A DNA stretch of 64,000 nucleotides. Origin: Membranipora membranacea. Its lineage: Eukaryota > Bryozoa > Gymnolaemata > Cheilostomatida > Membraniporidae. Positions 1 to 12,500 of the stretch are shown one piece after another. Numbering within the stretch: the first letter of the stretch is position 1; every line of letters begins with the position of its first letter. The position numbers and the translations under genes were made by a program. Where the stretch lies: NCBI GenBank assembly GCA_914767715.1, contig OU612072.1, positions 9,486,001 through 9,550,000 on the forward strand, read 5' to 3'. The notes beneath the pieces are model-generated. The model did not search any database, was not told the origin of the DNA, and was given only the letters and a program-made list of their open reading frames with translations.

Positions 1-3000
1 TGACACTTCCTTGCTAATGACAGAGTTGTTTGAAATATTTACCAATCCCATTTTTGTCTAACTTTGTAGAGTGCATAGTAGCTGTAGTCTGTCGTTAGCG
101 CTGCTTAACATTGATACTCTCTATTGTGTTAAGACATTGACTTGCGTATGTTAAGGGAGGGGAGTCTCTCTTACCAACACCCCCTTTGACTGGCATGACT
201 GAACAGCCTGTGCTTTGTCACCTGAGTATACAACCGATTCAAATGATTATCAATTCCACCCTTAATGTGACAATTTTGCATTGATATTTTCAAAACCGTG
301 TGAATTTCCTCATGCAGATGAGGCTTTAGAGTTTGTGGTGTGACATTTTATTTTCACCCTTTATATATGCCTGACATGACAATTATCGACAATGATCTCT
401 TAACTAGTGATCAAAGTGATTATGTGTTGCAGTAATGTAAGCTGAAAATTAAGAAAAAGATGAAGCAAAATTAAACTTGTTTTCAACATTTGCGTGTGAT
501 AGTATTTATAGATGTAGTTTGAAGTGATAATAAAACATCTTCAGCTGCATAGCGTAATACCCTCATTGGCTCTTTTCTTGTAACATTGACCTAAGGCCAG
601 AAATACCACTTAGCCCTATCATAAGGCTAGTTGCAGTGCAGATACAACATATCAGAACAAGCTCTGCATGTCAAATATGATAATACACAATCTTAAAACA
701 AAAAATGGTCAACCCAGGAGATAATAATAGTATACAATTTTTGGATATGACTGATAATATTGTGTAAGCCATTGAAATACAGACTATTTACCAGCTCAAC
801 TCCCGTGCTTGAATATCAAGAAAATGATGTGTTGTGTTGAAGTGATTGCGTGAGGAGTTCAGGGATTCCGTCAGAAATTTAGTGGTTTCTCATTTGTACT
901 GATAGCTCCATGATTGCTCAATAACCACATCAAAGTTTATATAACACATTTTCGCATTGTGTATGAAAGTATCCTTTCCTTGCTTATCCCTGACTGATGA
1001 ATGAACGATCCTTCATAACAAGTCAAGTTTTTGCTGACATTCGCATCTCTAACTTATTTATGAAATGCATGAGCAAACAGGATCTGTTGCAGCAAGGGCT
1101 ATTGGGCAGTAAAACATGCAGTATCTTGACTTAACCACATACCAGTGGAGTCATTCACTCAGGCAAGCACAGACCATCTATTGTAAAGAGTATTGAATCA
1201 TGTAAAATTTATCACAGAATATTCATGATGGAACCACATGTCGTTTGCTGCATTCATTGGCATAGAAAACACTCTAACCTCCAAGGCCAGTCTGAGCATG
1301 GCAACCTTTACACAAGCTTCTGATAGTTTTAGACTTCATTTACATCATTGAATTGATCCGCGCTGGATTTACACACACATGTACCACTATAGTTAGATAA
1401 TATGTTTGATTGATTATGCCATCGTTACTTCTAACCACACTGCTACCCTGGAGGAGTGAACTTTGGACAGTTGTGGGCTGTCTAAACGGTACTCAATGTA
1501 TAACTTTGACAACTTGAGATTGGAGTCTTTATAAAGTGCAAAGGGTATGGCAATTTTAGCCAGCTCCTAACGTCTAGATTCCTTTTTCTCCAAAATTAAA
1601 GTAAAGTAAAAGTTTTCATTTTGTTGCTTAAATGCACCATGTACATGTGGTTGTGGTTGTATTTTTGGGAAGCATGGAGCTACCAGGGAGAAAGACTGTC
1701 ACACAGAATACCAGGGAAACCAATAACAGATAAGCGGGCGTGCACCTAGGAACTCAGTATAGAGAAAATGCTTAGGAAAATATCCATAATTAGAAAATAT
1801 TTTCATTTAGCCCAACATCAGAATTTGCAGGTTAGATTTGACTGCATGAGTGAGAGGTCTTTTAAACGGTGTAAACCGGAAAAAAAGAAACATATAAAAC
1901 CTCTGATGAAATGTGACAAAATTTAACAAATTTAACGTCAGCCACTAGCAGGTACAGTCACTAGGAGTTACAGTCATATATAGGACTCTTTTCTATCTCT
2001 TCTAAATGCTAAGGAGAAACTAAACTTACCTTGAGTCAGGGATTGGCTTGGTCATGTGACTTTTTTTCTGTTATCTTCATCAACATTTGTTCCCAAATTC
2101 AAGAATCAAGTCTCCTAAAGTCAACATTTATATGTTTTAATTTGAAGTTGATGAAGTTTATCAATTGGAGAAGCTCTTTACCGGCAGAACAAGGCAAACC
2201 ATTCTGTCTTCCTGAGCACACAAACAGTCAGCTCGGAACATGAATTTGGGTATTGTGTTGTTACATCTGCAGTGTGTGTTCTCGATACAGCAGACAAAGC
2301 TTTAAACCTTGACCTGGAAACTGACGCTGGTGGCACGCATTACTCAACAAGGCTGTGTAATTAGAGCTCTCTGATAACTGTGCCACATGAAAACGTGGTA
2401 CAGTGAGTCAATTATGTTGGAACGAGAGAAGATTATCATGCTAATGCACTAATTTTTCATCAGTCAAACTTTGGAACTTGCCAATTAGGATAATGTTAGC
2501 TCCAACTGCCTCTATTGTCAAAATAATTTTATTTGAACTTCAAACTTTTTGGTGCTATGGTATGCCAAAAAACAAGAAATTACTAAGTCATTATGTTGTG
2601 AATACAAATTTCCAAATATGAACAGATCATCTTGCAACAACTTGTGATAATGAAAAGAACAAAACAACACCATAATTATATCAAATAAGATAATTTTGCA
2701 TTTAGAATACCAAAGTCGTAAAATTAATAAAATGAGAGAAGATTTTTGTTGTGGTGGTTGTGGTGGTGGTGGTGATTTCGTTGATGGTGTTTGCGGTGGT
2801 GGTGGTTGTGGTTGGGTTAGTTGTGGTGGTGGTTGATGTCGAGTTGTATTGCAAAAGTCAGTTTTCAAAGCGCTGTTTTACTCAGTTTGTCATAAACCAA
2901 AACTAAAACTTTCGTAAATCATCTCTGTATCATAATTCCATGGCCATCAATTTGGCTTGGAGTGACAAATAAGATCCATGTCATGAAAAAATATCTTTCA

Positions 3001-3484
3001 ATAATTTTTCAGTAGAGAGTAAATCAAACGACTTTGTGCTTGGTTTTGGTGCTACTACTGGTGGTACACGGCAAAGCAATATGATGCAGTAATGAGGTAA
3101 TTGTCACTATTAACATTTGGCAGAACATAGTTTGGTATGCGATTTTGGTCTATACAAGTTCACATCTGTATAATCACGTTATTCTGAAATTTGCTGCAGC
3201 AATTCTTTTAGGCTGAGCAAGTTATTATTCTGAGTTGACAAACTTTGCAATTCCAGTTGCTAGCAATCATAATCTAAAAATGCCTCACATTATTATTTTT
3301 CCTCACCCACGTGTAATGCTGCTTGGTTTAAATCAAGGCAATGTGCACAAGGATACCAATGTTGTTTTGAATTTTATTTCCGATTCTACGAATGAAAATT
3401 ATTTCCTTCTCTACTGAGTTGTATATCTTCATCAAGATGTTACAATCCTCAATTACTGGTAACAGATACTATGTCTTTGATCTA
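1..3484. other. Intergenic, no gene recognised
   Basis: No open frame here carries a recognisable domain or plausible splice structure; the frames present are short, AT-rich and lack family motifs. The only structured part is a GGT/TTG-rich simple repeat near 2746-2836. It may contain distal regulatory DNA of the downstream gene, but I see no identifiable site. Confidence 0.6.
2746..2836. repeat. GGTGGT/TTGTGG simple repeat
   Basis: An imperfect run of GGT, TGT and GGTTGT units covers about 90 bases. Read on the minus strand it gives a Pro/Gln-rich peptide, which is a translation artefact of the repeat rather than a gene. Confidence 0.7.
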
Positions 3485-4665
3485 ATTAGCTTGGGTCCAA
3501 CACTCTCCAAGCTCTCCTTCCACACTTAAATCCTTCTTTTTAGATTTCACAACTGCCATCACAGAGTACCAATTCATCGGCAAATAACGTAGGCTCAGTG
3601 GTGGACCTCTTTTTCTGGAAACCATATTGATTTCGCTTGATCGTAACAATCGATCTGAGTCTTGCTTCAATTGCAGATAGTCACCCCATATCACCTTTCT
3701 GTTAGAATATTGGTGTTACAACACTTCTTCTTCACCCGTGAGGTATGCCGCCTCTCCTTATCTCTTACAGACACAATGTCATCCAATCCATTGACTTCTC
3801 TGTAAGCAGTTAAATTAAGTCAATTGGAAATTCATCAGGTTCTTTAGACTTGTTGTTATTCTTTCTCCCAAGCTGGTACTCTACTTCTGTGATTTCAAGG
3901 TCCTGAACCGGGAGTTCAGTTATTGATACAGTTGCAAGCTTCCCTCTAGTATTGCCAGTATTCAAGAGTGTGTCAAAATTATTTCTCTACATCGCTTTTA
4001 TTTTCCTGTCATCACTCAAGAAAGCATCTTCTCCTTGCAAGTCTTGTTGCAATTCCTGTAGAAATCTCCATCTTTCTCTTTTACGTTTCTTCTCCTCAAC
4101 AATTTTTCAACTTCTTTGTTCTGTTATCAGGATTCTGTTCCATGGTACTTTCCAAGGTTAGATTCTCTAAGCACCTGTCTAACTGTGTCAATCACCTTGG
4201 GAATGTCTCTTCCCCACAGCGGAACCTCTCCCTCTCTTAAATTTCTTCAAACTTCTCTGACATCCTCCGTACTAGTTATTCTCCTTCTTGTCTCTGCAGT
4301 TTAGTGCGGCTAAGATAAGCATTTCTGCTCCAGGTATCCCATCTGCCACTGCAGCATTCCGTGCTCAAAATCTGTCTTTCTCCTCCTCCTCCTCACATCC
4401 TTGCTGTGGGGCAAGAGTACATTCGATGTAACAGGTCTGCCTTGTGGTCCTCAATTTCGTAGTGATAATCCTATCTGCTTTCCTGGTGAGATCAAACAAT
4501 TTAGGAATTGCTATTTTTGTTTTAGACAGATGGCCACACCATTCCTTGGTCTAGTCTTGCCTCCATTGGAAAGCTTGATACCGTATCCCACGTATCTTGC
4601 CTTTCCTCCTGATTTGTCATCTGTCGTCTAGTCTGCTGCAGGCATAGGATGTCTACGTTACAACT
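3485..4665 (-). mobile_element. Degenerate LINE (AP endonuclease + RT), RTE-like
   Basis: Translating the minus strand across several frames and stops gives the path of a non-LTR retrotransposon polyprotein. An endonuclease start reads CNVDILCLQQTR near 4620-4662. The endonuclease body follows near 4380-4450, with EEKDRF and a degraded LAALNC that would be the GDLN-type motif. A linker and RT entry reads DLEITEVEYQLGRKNNN near 3870-3900, followed by GIPHG-RRSV, the usual W-G-IP--WR-S pattern. At the 3' end NQYGFQKKRSTTE runs directly into LFADELVLCDG, so the sequence between RT motif 2 and the FADD catalytic motif is deleted, and the second catalytic Asp reads Glu. There are many stops and frameshifts: this is a dead copy. 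Clade assignment to RTE-like is by motif resemblance only. Confidence 0.75.
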
Positions 4666-6504
4666 TAACCTCGCTCGCTTACTTTATACATGGTGAGCAA
4701 GGTTATCTAACCTCTGCGCACCGCTTAACACAGGGGCATACCCTAGCATAGTATATGATGATTTTATTTGGTTTTCTGCAATATTAGTTTGTGGCATTGT
4801 TTCACTGCAGCATGTTCTTCATGTTGCCGAACCCTTTGTCTCTATCCAGGTTTGGGACTGGCTGAGTCTTGAACTGGCTTGTTCACTCCTCAGGCAAAAT
4901 CATATCTCATTTGATTTACAACAAATTATAAAAAATGTTGTGTAAGGCATTAAACGGCAGAAAAGAGAAATGTAAATGGCCGACTATCTCGGTCATGATT
5001 GCTAGAAATGGTACTGGAATTCACCGTGTTGCATAGATAGGGATAAAAAAGATGCAATAGACAAGGTATTATTTTCAAATATTCTTAGTATAGATTAGGG
5101 ATTTGTCTGTGCTAGTATCCTTAGTAGATTGGTCTGGCTATTTGAAGTTGATCATACTTTTAATAGTGTATTCATAATCTGCGCTCACAACATTCTTCTA
5201 CAAAAATATAGATGTTTTGAAATGTAGAGGGAGGCGATATATTTTATTTTCACACCAGCGATTAATATGGTTGCCAATTATTGTGTCGTGGTATTGCTGG
5301 TTTAATCCTGAGGTCACCTTCTTGTTAGATGTACACAACGTATTGAACTGATTGTCAGGAGTTGCAGTTGTTATATTATGTATGATGTGAATGATGTTAT
5401 GGTGCTGCCGGTGAAAGTTATCCTAATAAATGAAGAGCTATAGCAATGTGGACTCTAAACCCCACCAGATAAGAGTTCCAGGCTGCTATACCAACACCAA
5501 AATTTATCAAAAACCAGAGTGCTTGAATTTAAACTGAAGATGTCTGTCTCATACCAATTATTGTTACAATATCAATTGCCAGCCTTAATGCCAAAACATT
5601 GATAGACCAAGATCCAGTAGCCATTTAATGTTGAGTGTATATATTTTGAAGAAATCATGAGCCTTCAAATCAAACTATAAGTTTGTCCCTATTGAATTAA
5701 AACTTAGTCTTTCAGCTATCTACAGTCACATAAATACAGATCAATATGTGAGTACATATATTAAGGGTAGTATTTGAGGAACCTCACGGGTTTTTACTAT
5801 GCCCTGTCCTCCAGGCTAGCGTTGGAACACTAATGCCAAGCCGCAACCTTTTGACTGGATTTGTAGACAGTCCTATGCTTGACACTAGACGATTTATTGA
5901 TTAAATGAAACTTTAATGACACCAAACAGATGCTCTGGTAAATTTGGCGATGATTTGTTGAGTTTGAGTCCTAGTCGAGGGTTATAGGGCCAATAATTAT
6001 TATTTTTTCAACAAATAAGAAGTTAGACTCGTGAAACGAGAATATATTCTTTTCATATAATTTTGAAACAAATTCTACTTCAATATTTTTTTACTAGCCG
6101 TGCAAAGCCTTCCCTCTTACATTTTGCCATGAGCAGAAAATAATCCTATTTTGTCTATTGCACCGAGTACAAATTACCAAGTATATATCTTGTTGATAAA
6201 GAGCAAAAGTACAGCAGACACTGCTGTCTAGAAGCATCAGTGAGGTGTACTTATCCCAGTATAGGACATACTATCCTACATGTCATATAGCACATGATGG
6301 CAGTAGAGCTGACAAATGTTTGTGCTGCCTTTGTTAAAATCAGGTGTCAGAAATAGTTAAAATATCAAATTAAGGATGCTGTGTAGGCTTTGATTGGAAT
6401 CACTGCGCATAACCTATGAATTAATTATGATCGAAAGTAATGCAATCCCTAAGTTAACTCTTCATCTTTCAAACAGTGGACTAACAGTGGAGAGTGAGTT
6501 GAAG
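4666..6504. other. Intergenic / upstream of gene A
   Basis: No coding signal. The part next to 6505 should contain the promoter and 5' leader of gene A. I see no clear TATA box at a suitable distance. A sequence TTTCAAACAG just upstream of the start (6468-6477) could be the acceptor of a 5' UTR intron. Confidence 0.45.
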
Positions 6505-6552
6505 ATGGAGCTCTTCTGCGTTTTCATGACAATATTTTGCTCTTTGACACTG
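6505..6552 (+). CDS. Gene A exon 1: signal peptide start
   Basis: The ATG at 6505 opens MELFCVFMTIFCSLTL, then GTAAGT follows (phase 0). The next exon continues ILLQFGES, so the hydrophobic core of the signal peptide spans the intron, which supports this join. An upstream GAAG gives an acceptable start context. Confidence 0.75.
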
Positions 6553-9500
6553 GTAAGTAGTAAATAAACTTCGAATCCGCTGCATGAAACACATAATTGT
6601 CGTAATATCCCACTCTCATGCAATAATCATGCAATTTGATTTATCTCGTTACATTTCAGCATTGTTATACATTATTCTGAGCATGGGACTTTCTTTTTAT
6701 GGTTTGTGAATGGTTTGTGTTGTAAACCTCTAATGGCATGATTTTACTATCACTTTTAATATGCTGAATCAGGAGTTCTGTTTCCTGTTTTCTGTCACCA
6801 GAAACCCCAATCCGTAGCTCAATTGTGGATACAAAAGACCTACAATATTAATTATCGACCATTGATTTCTTGTTAATGAGTCAAATGCAACATCATGAGG
6901 AATAATTTCATTCCTTTTCCAGTCTTCAGAATTTCACATTAACAACGGTCTCAATTTCAGTAATAGAAAGTTCAGCTACATCAGCATTTTAAAGGGCAAC
7001 CAAGGTTTCAAACAAGTTCTCAGATTAGATAGATAGCAGATAGCAGATTGCACCTTCTGCATCGGGAAAAAGACAAAATCTAATTTCTGGTGATTATTAG
7101 GCCAGAATTCTTGTGAAACAATTCATCCATCAGGTACTCAAACTAAGATAAGATTAGGATACCACAGAGCAATTTCCTGTTCCTGTTATTATTTAGCCTG
7201 TGTTCTATCAATATTACAGCAAGGTCTTTGAACCTCCCCTAAACTGAAGTGTTACCCAGCTTAGAATCAGCAACCACTTTGAGTTTTGTGCCGTGTCATA
7301 CACAAAGCTGATGCTGCCTAGCACATCATTTACTACCAACTAATGCATTGCTGCGAAACCTTGGTTGCCCTTTAAATTACCGAATAATGGTCGGAATATT
7401 TGGTTGCGGTGGCTGTAAGGCTTTCTGTAAGACTAATATCAACATTGATGTAAATATCATGAAATTCATCAGCTACAGGAATGCCCTGATTACAATAATT
7501 TTCTATACCAACTGAATATTTTAATGATGAAAATCATTATGAATCTCCTCTTTTCATTGGTTTTTCCACAGTACCTACAAACTGAGCCTTGCAATGATCT
7601 ATTCTCGAACTTTTACCCAGTTTGTTACATTAATTTTTTTAATTTTCTGAATCGCATTTGTACAGGTCCATGAATATGTGCAATCACTGTTGTAAGTGCA
7701 CGGAATTTTATTTGCAATCAATGTGATTGATATGTGAAAATTCACCACAACTGATCAATTTATAAGAAATATATATATATATATTTAGCTTGGAAGGCTG
7801 GTCAGATGCTGAAGCTTCGGAAACTCTTGCAGTAGCATTTAAGGATATCCTATAGATAAAATAATAATACACAAGCCACTGTATAGCATTTGTTTTACAG
7901 TGGGAGGTAAAAATCAATATCACTGATTTATTTCTGCTTTCAAAGGCATTTATCTTAGATAGAATTTGTGACATTTGGATCAAAATTTGGAGTATTGATG
8001 CTGTCATTCACAAACTTGAATGCATATATTATTATGCTAATCAATATTATACTGACGATATCCGTTGGCCATTTATTTGCTTTGGTGTATCTGACAGATA
8101 CTGTTGCAATTTGGAGAAAGTACAGTGACCCATGTAAGATTTTCTTCTTTGGGAGAGAAAAGTGTTATTTGTTCGCCAGATGATTCAATTCATGTCACCT
8201 CTCACAGTGGATGTGCTTACTTCTGCTATCACTCACCATGCTGCATAGCCTTCAGCTACAATGAAAGCCTGCCAGCCCCAAACTGCTTAACCTCCTCAGA
8301 ACAACCAGAGACTTTTCCCAGCATAATCAGTAACCTTACCGAGGTCTTTATCATTGAAGGTGAGAGGCTCATATTTCCACCTCATCTCTATTAAGTCATG
8401 TTCTCTCTCAAACAACTAATGCTAAACAACATTAAAGTGGCAATTTGTTGGGTGAAGCAAGTTGAATTCCATTCTGGAAAGAGAACACCATTGTTATCAG
8501 ATATAGCGTGTTGAGCATGTCTCTTTTGTCCAAAGATGTCCAAAAAAAATAAAATAAAATAACTGTTACGCTATCATTCAACAGTTTTATGTTATGCATA
8601 ACATATAGAGTAGTCAGAATATAATGTGAAAGGCATGAGGATTGAATCTCACAAGAAAAAAAAGCAAGATGTTAACCCTGGTAGCTTGCTTATTCTTTAG
8701 GAGTAAACTTCAGAATGAAGGGTTTTCTTCAACTTATCCGCTGCTTGCCTGTCTTTATAAGAGGTTCTTGGTCTTTACTCAATAGATTCAACATTCAGAA
8801 GGGAATCCGGAGTGACTTTGGAGCATGTCAATTTTGTGGTTGAGACAAGCTGTTCGAGATATTGTGAGTCTCTTTGCAGCAGAAACATATCGTGCTCAGC
8901 ATTCACATTCGACCAGGAACAGCACCTCTGCAGAATATCAAATATGACAAGTCTCCTACACACAAACATGGCTGAAATGAAAAGTACTGTCTACTTTAAG
9001 ACCATCGCTCTTTTGGACAATTTTCATTTTGGAAACACCAAGCTTGAACATACAGGTAAGTCAAATTATGTGTGAGCTCAGTTTATCAAAGGGTCCTCAC
9101 TATGTACATTACATCGAAATTTTTTAAATATAGTTATATCAGATTTGTTGGAACTAGAAAACATATTGATTTGCAGCAAGGGTTCAGTTTTTATCACTGC
9201 TATTCGACAGTGAACGATATTATCAGCAGACATATCATGAGAACAAGCATGTCAGAGATTTAATATTGCAAAGTAAGTCAACAATGCTAATTAATTGGTT
9301 TAAATGACATGGTTGATGATTCTCACATCCATGCTAAACTTATCTCTGACTGACAAAAACTTCAAATATTTTTGTTTCATGTAACCTCTTTTACAGGTAA
9401 TATCCTAACGACCTACAACAATGTAACACTGTGCCATGAAGATATATCAGTCAAGCTTCAGTCCTATTGGTGCTGCGAGTATGCCTGTATAAGAGACGAA

Positions 9501-12500
9501 TCATGCAACGGGTTTTCATACCAAGGAGACACCTGTCGAATGTCGAGCACTCCTAGCCTGTACAACTTACTGAATCAAACCACTGGGAATGTTTTAGTCA
9601 AGCCTAACTATGCTGAAAATATCAGGATCTGCGATTTAACAAACATCTTGGAACCAGGTATGACTTCTCATTTCTTTTTCATACTGCCCCCAGAACCCTT
9701 AACTATTAATGAGTATCAATACAGAGCCAAAAGTACTCTCCGCATGAAATGAACTGCATTATTGTGTATCAATAATATATTATTGCTGTTTATTTCATGC
9801 GCTATCAATGCATGTCAGATATTAATATAATTGATTGATGATTGATGTTCACCAATGCATAAATCCACTTAGACTTTTACTGAGTCAGGTCAGATATTGC
9901 TGCCAGTTTCTTTTCTTAAAGCTTACCTAAGAGTGCATGTTGGTGTGAGCCTGAAATCATGGGTTGAGGGTTTAGCACAAAATAACAAGTCATCCTCCAT
10001 TATTCTAGCCGGCTCAAAATTATGTGGAAAAGTTCAATAAACTTCAATGATGACAATTAATAAAGAGGTACAAGCCAAATGGGATTCTCTTAAGCATTAT
10101 TCACCTGTAGTAAAAAGCTGAACATCTAGCCTCACACTCAGTTTTTGTTTTTCAGTACAGGAACAATACCTTCTCTACGAAAATGTGATGCTTCTCAACA
10201 TAGTCACACCTACGGTGATCATCAATGAACGGTGCTGCAAACTGACTTGTTCCCTGGATGCTCAATGCGCTGCCTATATGTATGAGGAAACATCTATGAA
10301 GTGCTTCCTGAGTAGCCAAGTGAAGCTGCTGCAGCTGACTCCTGATGCTGTGACATATGACAGAATTTCAAAGGTTTATGTGAAAAATGCAGTACACACA
10401 GTGATCTTAGCACAAACTACAGGTAAATATCTGGATGCATAATCGAAGCGTGTCATTGCCAAATTTCATCAATCAAAAAAAGGGAACGCCACAGCACAAA
10501 TTGAGCAAATGAGTGTGGTGGCATCTAAGTCACAGGAGTCATAAAAGTGGATCAAATTCATACATAACTAAAAATCATAGACACAGAGAACCTATTTCTT
10601 TACTCCCCATTCCTCGGACGAATGATTACATCAACTATTCAATCATGGCATCAGTGCAGAAATCAGATATTTACTCTTGTTTCTGCTTCAGGACATAGCT
10701 CAGTGACACCAGGAGGGATACCAGACACCAGAGGATTAACATTGCATAACAGCATACCAAAGAAAAAAAACTATTACAAAGCAGAGATTTCATTACCGAT
10801 TTATAATTGGACAGTTTGCTTTTGGTGGAAGTTTGAAGATTATGGAGCAGATTCTCAGCCACTTATTAGCATGGCTACACGTGGTAAGCCGTTCATTCAC
10901 ATTTAGGACATACTGGTTAAGCGCTGAGAATTCTCTCATTCTCAATTCCTTATTATGGTACTAATTGTTCTGTATTGAACTGTTATCACCCCAACATTTG
11001 AAGCTACATGGTCACAGCCAACCTTCATATTTCAATCTAAATTTTTTTCAGCAAATCACAACTTCTTTCTGTTGCTCCACAAAAAAGAAGATGAGTTCCA
11101 AGTACACTTTGACAGAAGAAATACTGATTATGATCTTCCAAGCCTCCAAAGGAACACATGGATGTTTTTTTGCACCACTGCCACTAAGCTTGAAATCAAG
11201 GTTAGTATGATACTTAAAGTGATTATGAAGGGATCAGGTTTTTGGTTTCATTATAGAGCTCTCATTCTAAATTAGAAAACTGCTATAAGGTTCCAATTGA
11301 CTTTCACTCAAAGTTGAGATTGTAAGGTACTAAATGGTGCTATTTTGTAGGTACTATCATTAAAATAGTACCTTTTTAGTGCTTTCACATCTCGACGTTG
11401 AGTGAAACTGTTGTGAATTGGCCATATGTTGTTAATGAACCAGTTTTCCAAATTATACTGAGAAATGAAAAGTCCACAAATTTTATATACATGTAAAAAG
11501 TTCCACTAGACAAAAATCTAGAAGAAATTTGGAAGAATAGAAACAAAAGCAGTGGGTATTCTAGTTTGTATCAACTGATGTGTCCTTTGATTGAAACCAA
11601 GCAAATTTGAATTTGACATGCCTTACTGAAATTAAGTGACATTTTGAAATAGATGGAGATTGATTGATTCATTTCAATGCACAAAACATGCTGCAATACT
11701 GAGCTATTACTAAGCAAAAGGCTTTTGTCAATTGTAACTTTATTCACATCTGAAAATGAACAACTGATACTGGTCAATCAAAATGAACTTTGTTACTGTA
11801 AGGTTTTGGTAGCTTGGGTCTTAGCCCAGTCAGGTAATATCGAATTGGCATATCGTATACTCGCTCAATGAGTTGGTACTTTATCAACAAAGGACTGTGG
11901 AATAGGAGGTTTAAAATTTCTTTAACCAAGCTTGTCACATTGATCATAGTCTAGTGCAGCAGCATGTCACTCAGGATGGCAGCATTAGAGCTGCAATAAC
12001 TCTGTATCCATTAGTATCCTCAACTCTTTGACTATGATGCTTTTGAATTTCTTGCTACAAGCTGTCATTGCTGGTATGTGGGGTAGAGTCAGAAATACAT
12101 TCACAAGAAGGACTAGGAGGCTTGACCCTACCCATTTTCAGAGGGTCATTTTTGAAAAACCCCTAAAATATGCTACTCGTCATGAATGTATTTATGATAT
12201 TGACAAAATTCATGTTTTTAATTACCAGGTGCCCAAAGGGGCCCATTCATTGTGAGATTGTATGAGATTATGAATGTATTATAATGGTATACCTGGTGTT
12301 AATTGACAATTAATGTGTGTTTTTAGGTTGAGGTGTCATCAATAAGTTTGCAACTGAAATTTTTGACTTAAGATATGACTAGAATTTTAATGTTCCTGCT
12401 GTCCGAATCATTTTTTAGCAAATCTCAAACCAAAGGAGGTAATCCTCAAGCAGCACATGAATGATCTCCTTCATTTGATTTCTTTTCCAAGGAAAGTTTC

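Noticed and set aside
2518-2868. Minus-strand ORF with Pro/Gln-rich stretch
   Set aside because: It is the translation of the GGT/TTG simple repeat.
3952-4631. Plus-strand ORFs of 60-90 residues
   Set aside because: They are the complement of the decayed LINE on the minus strand, whose motifs explain the region.
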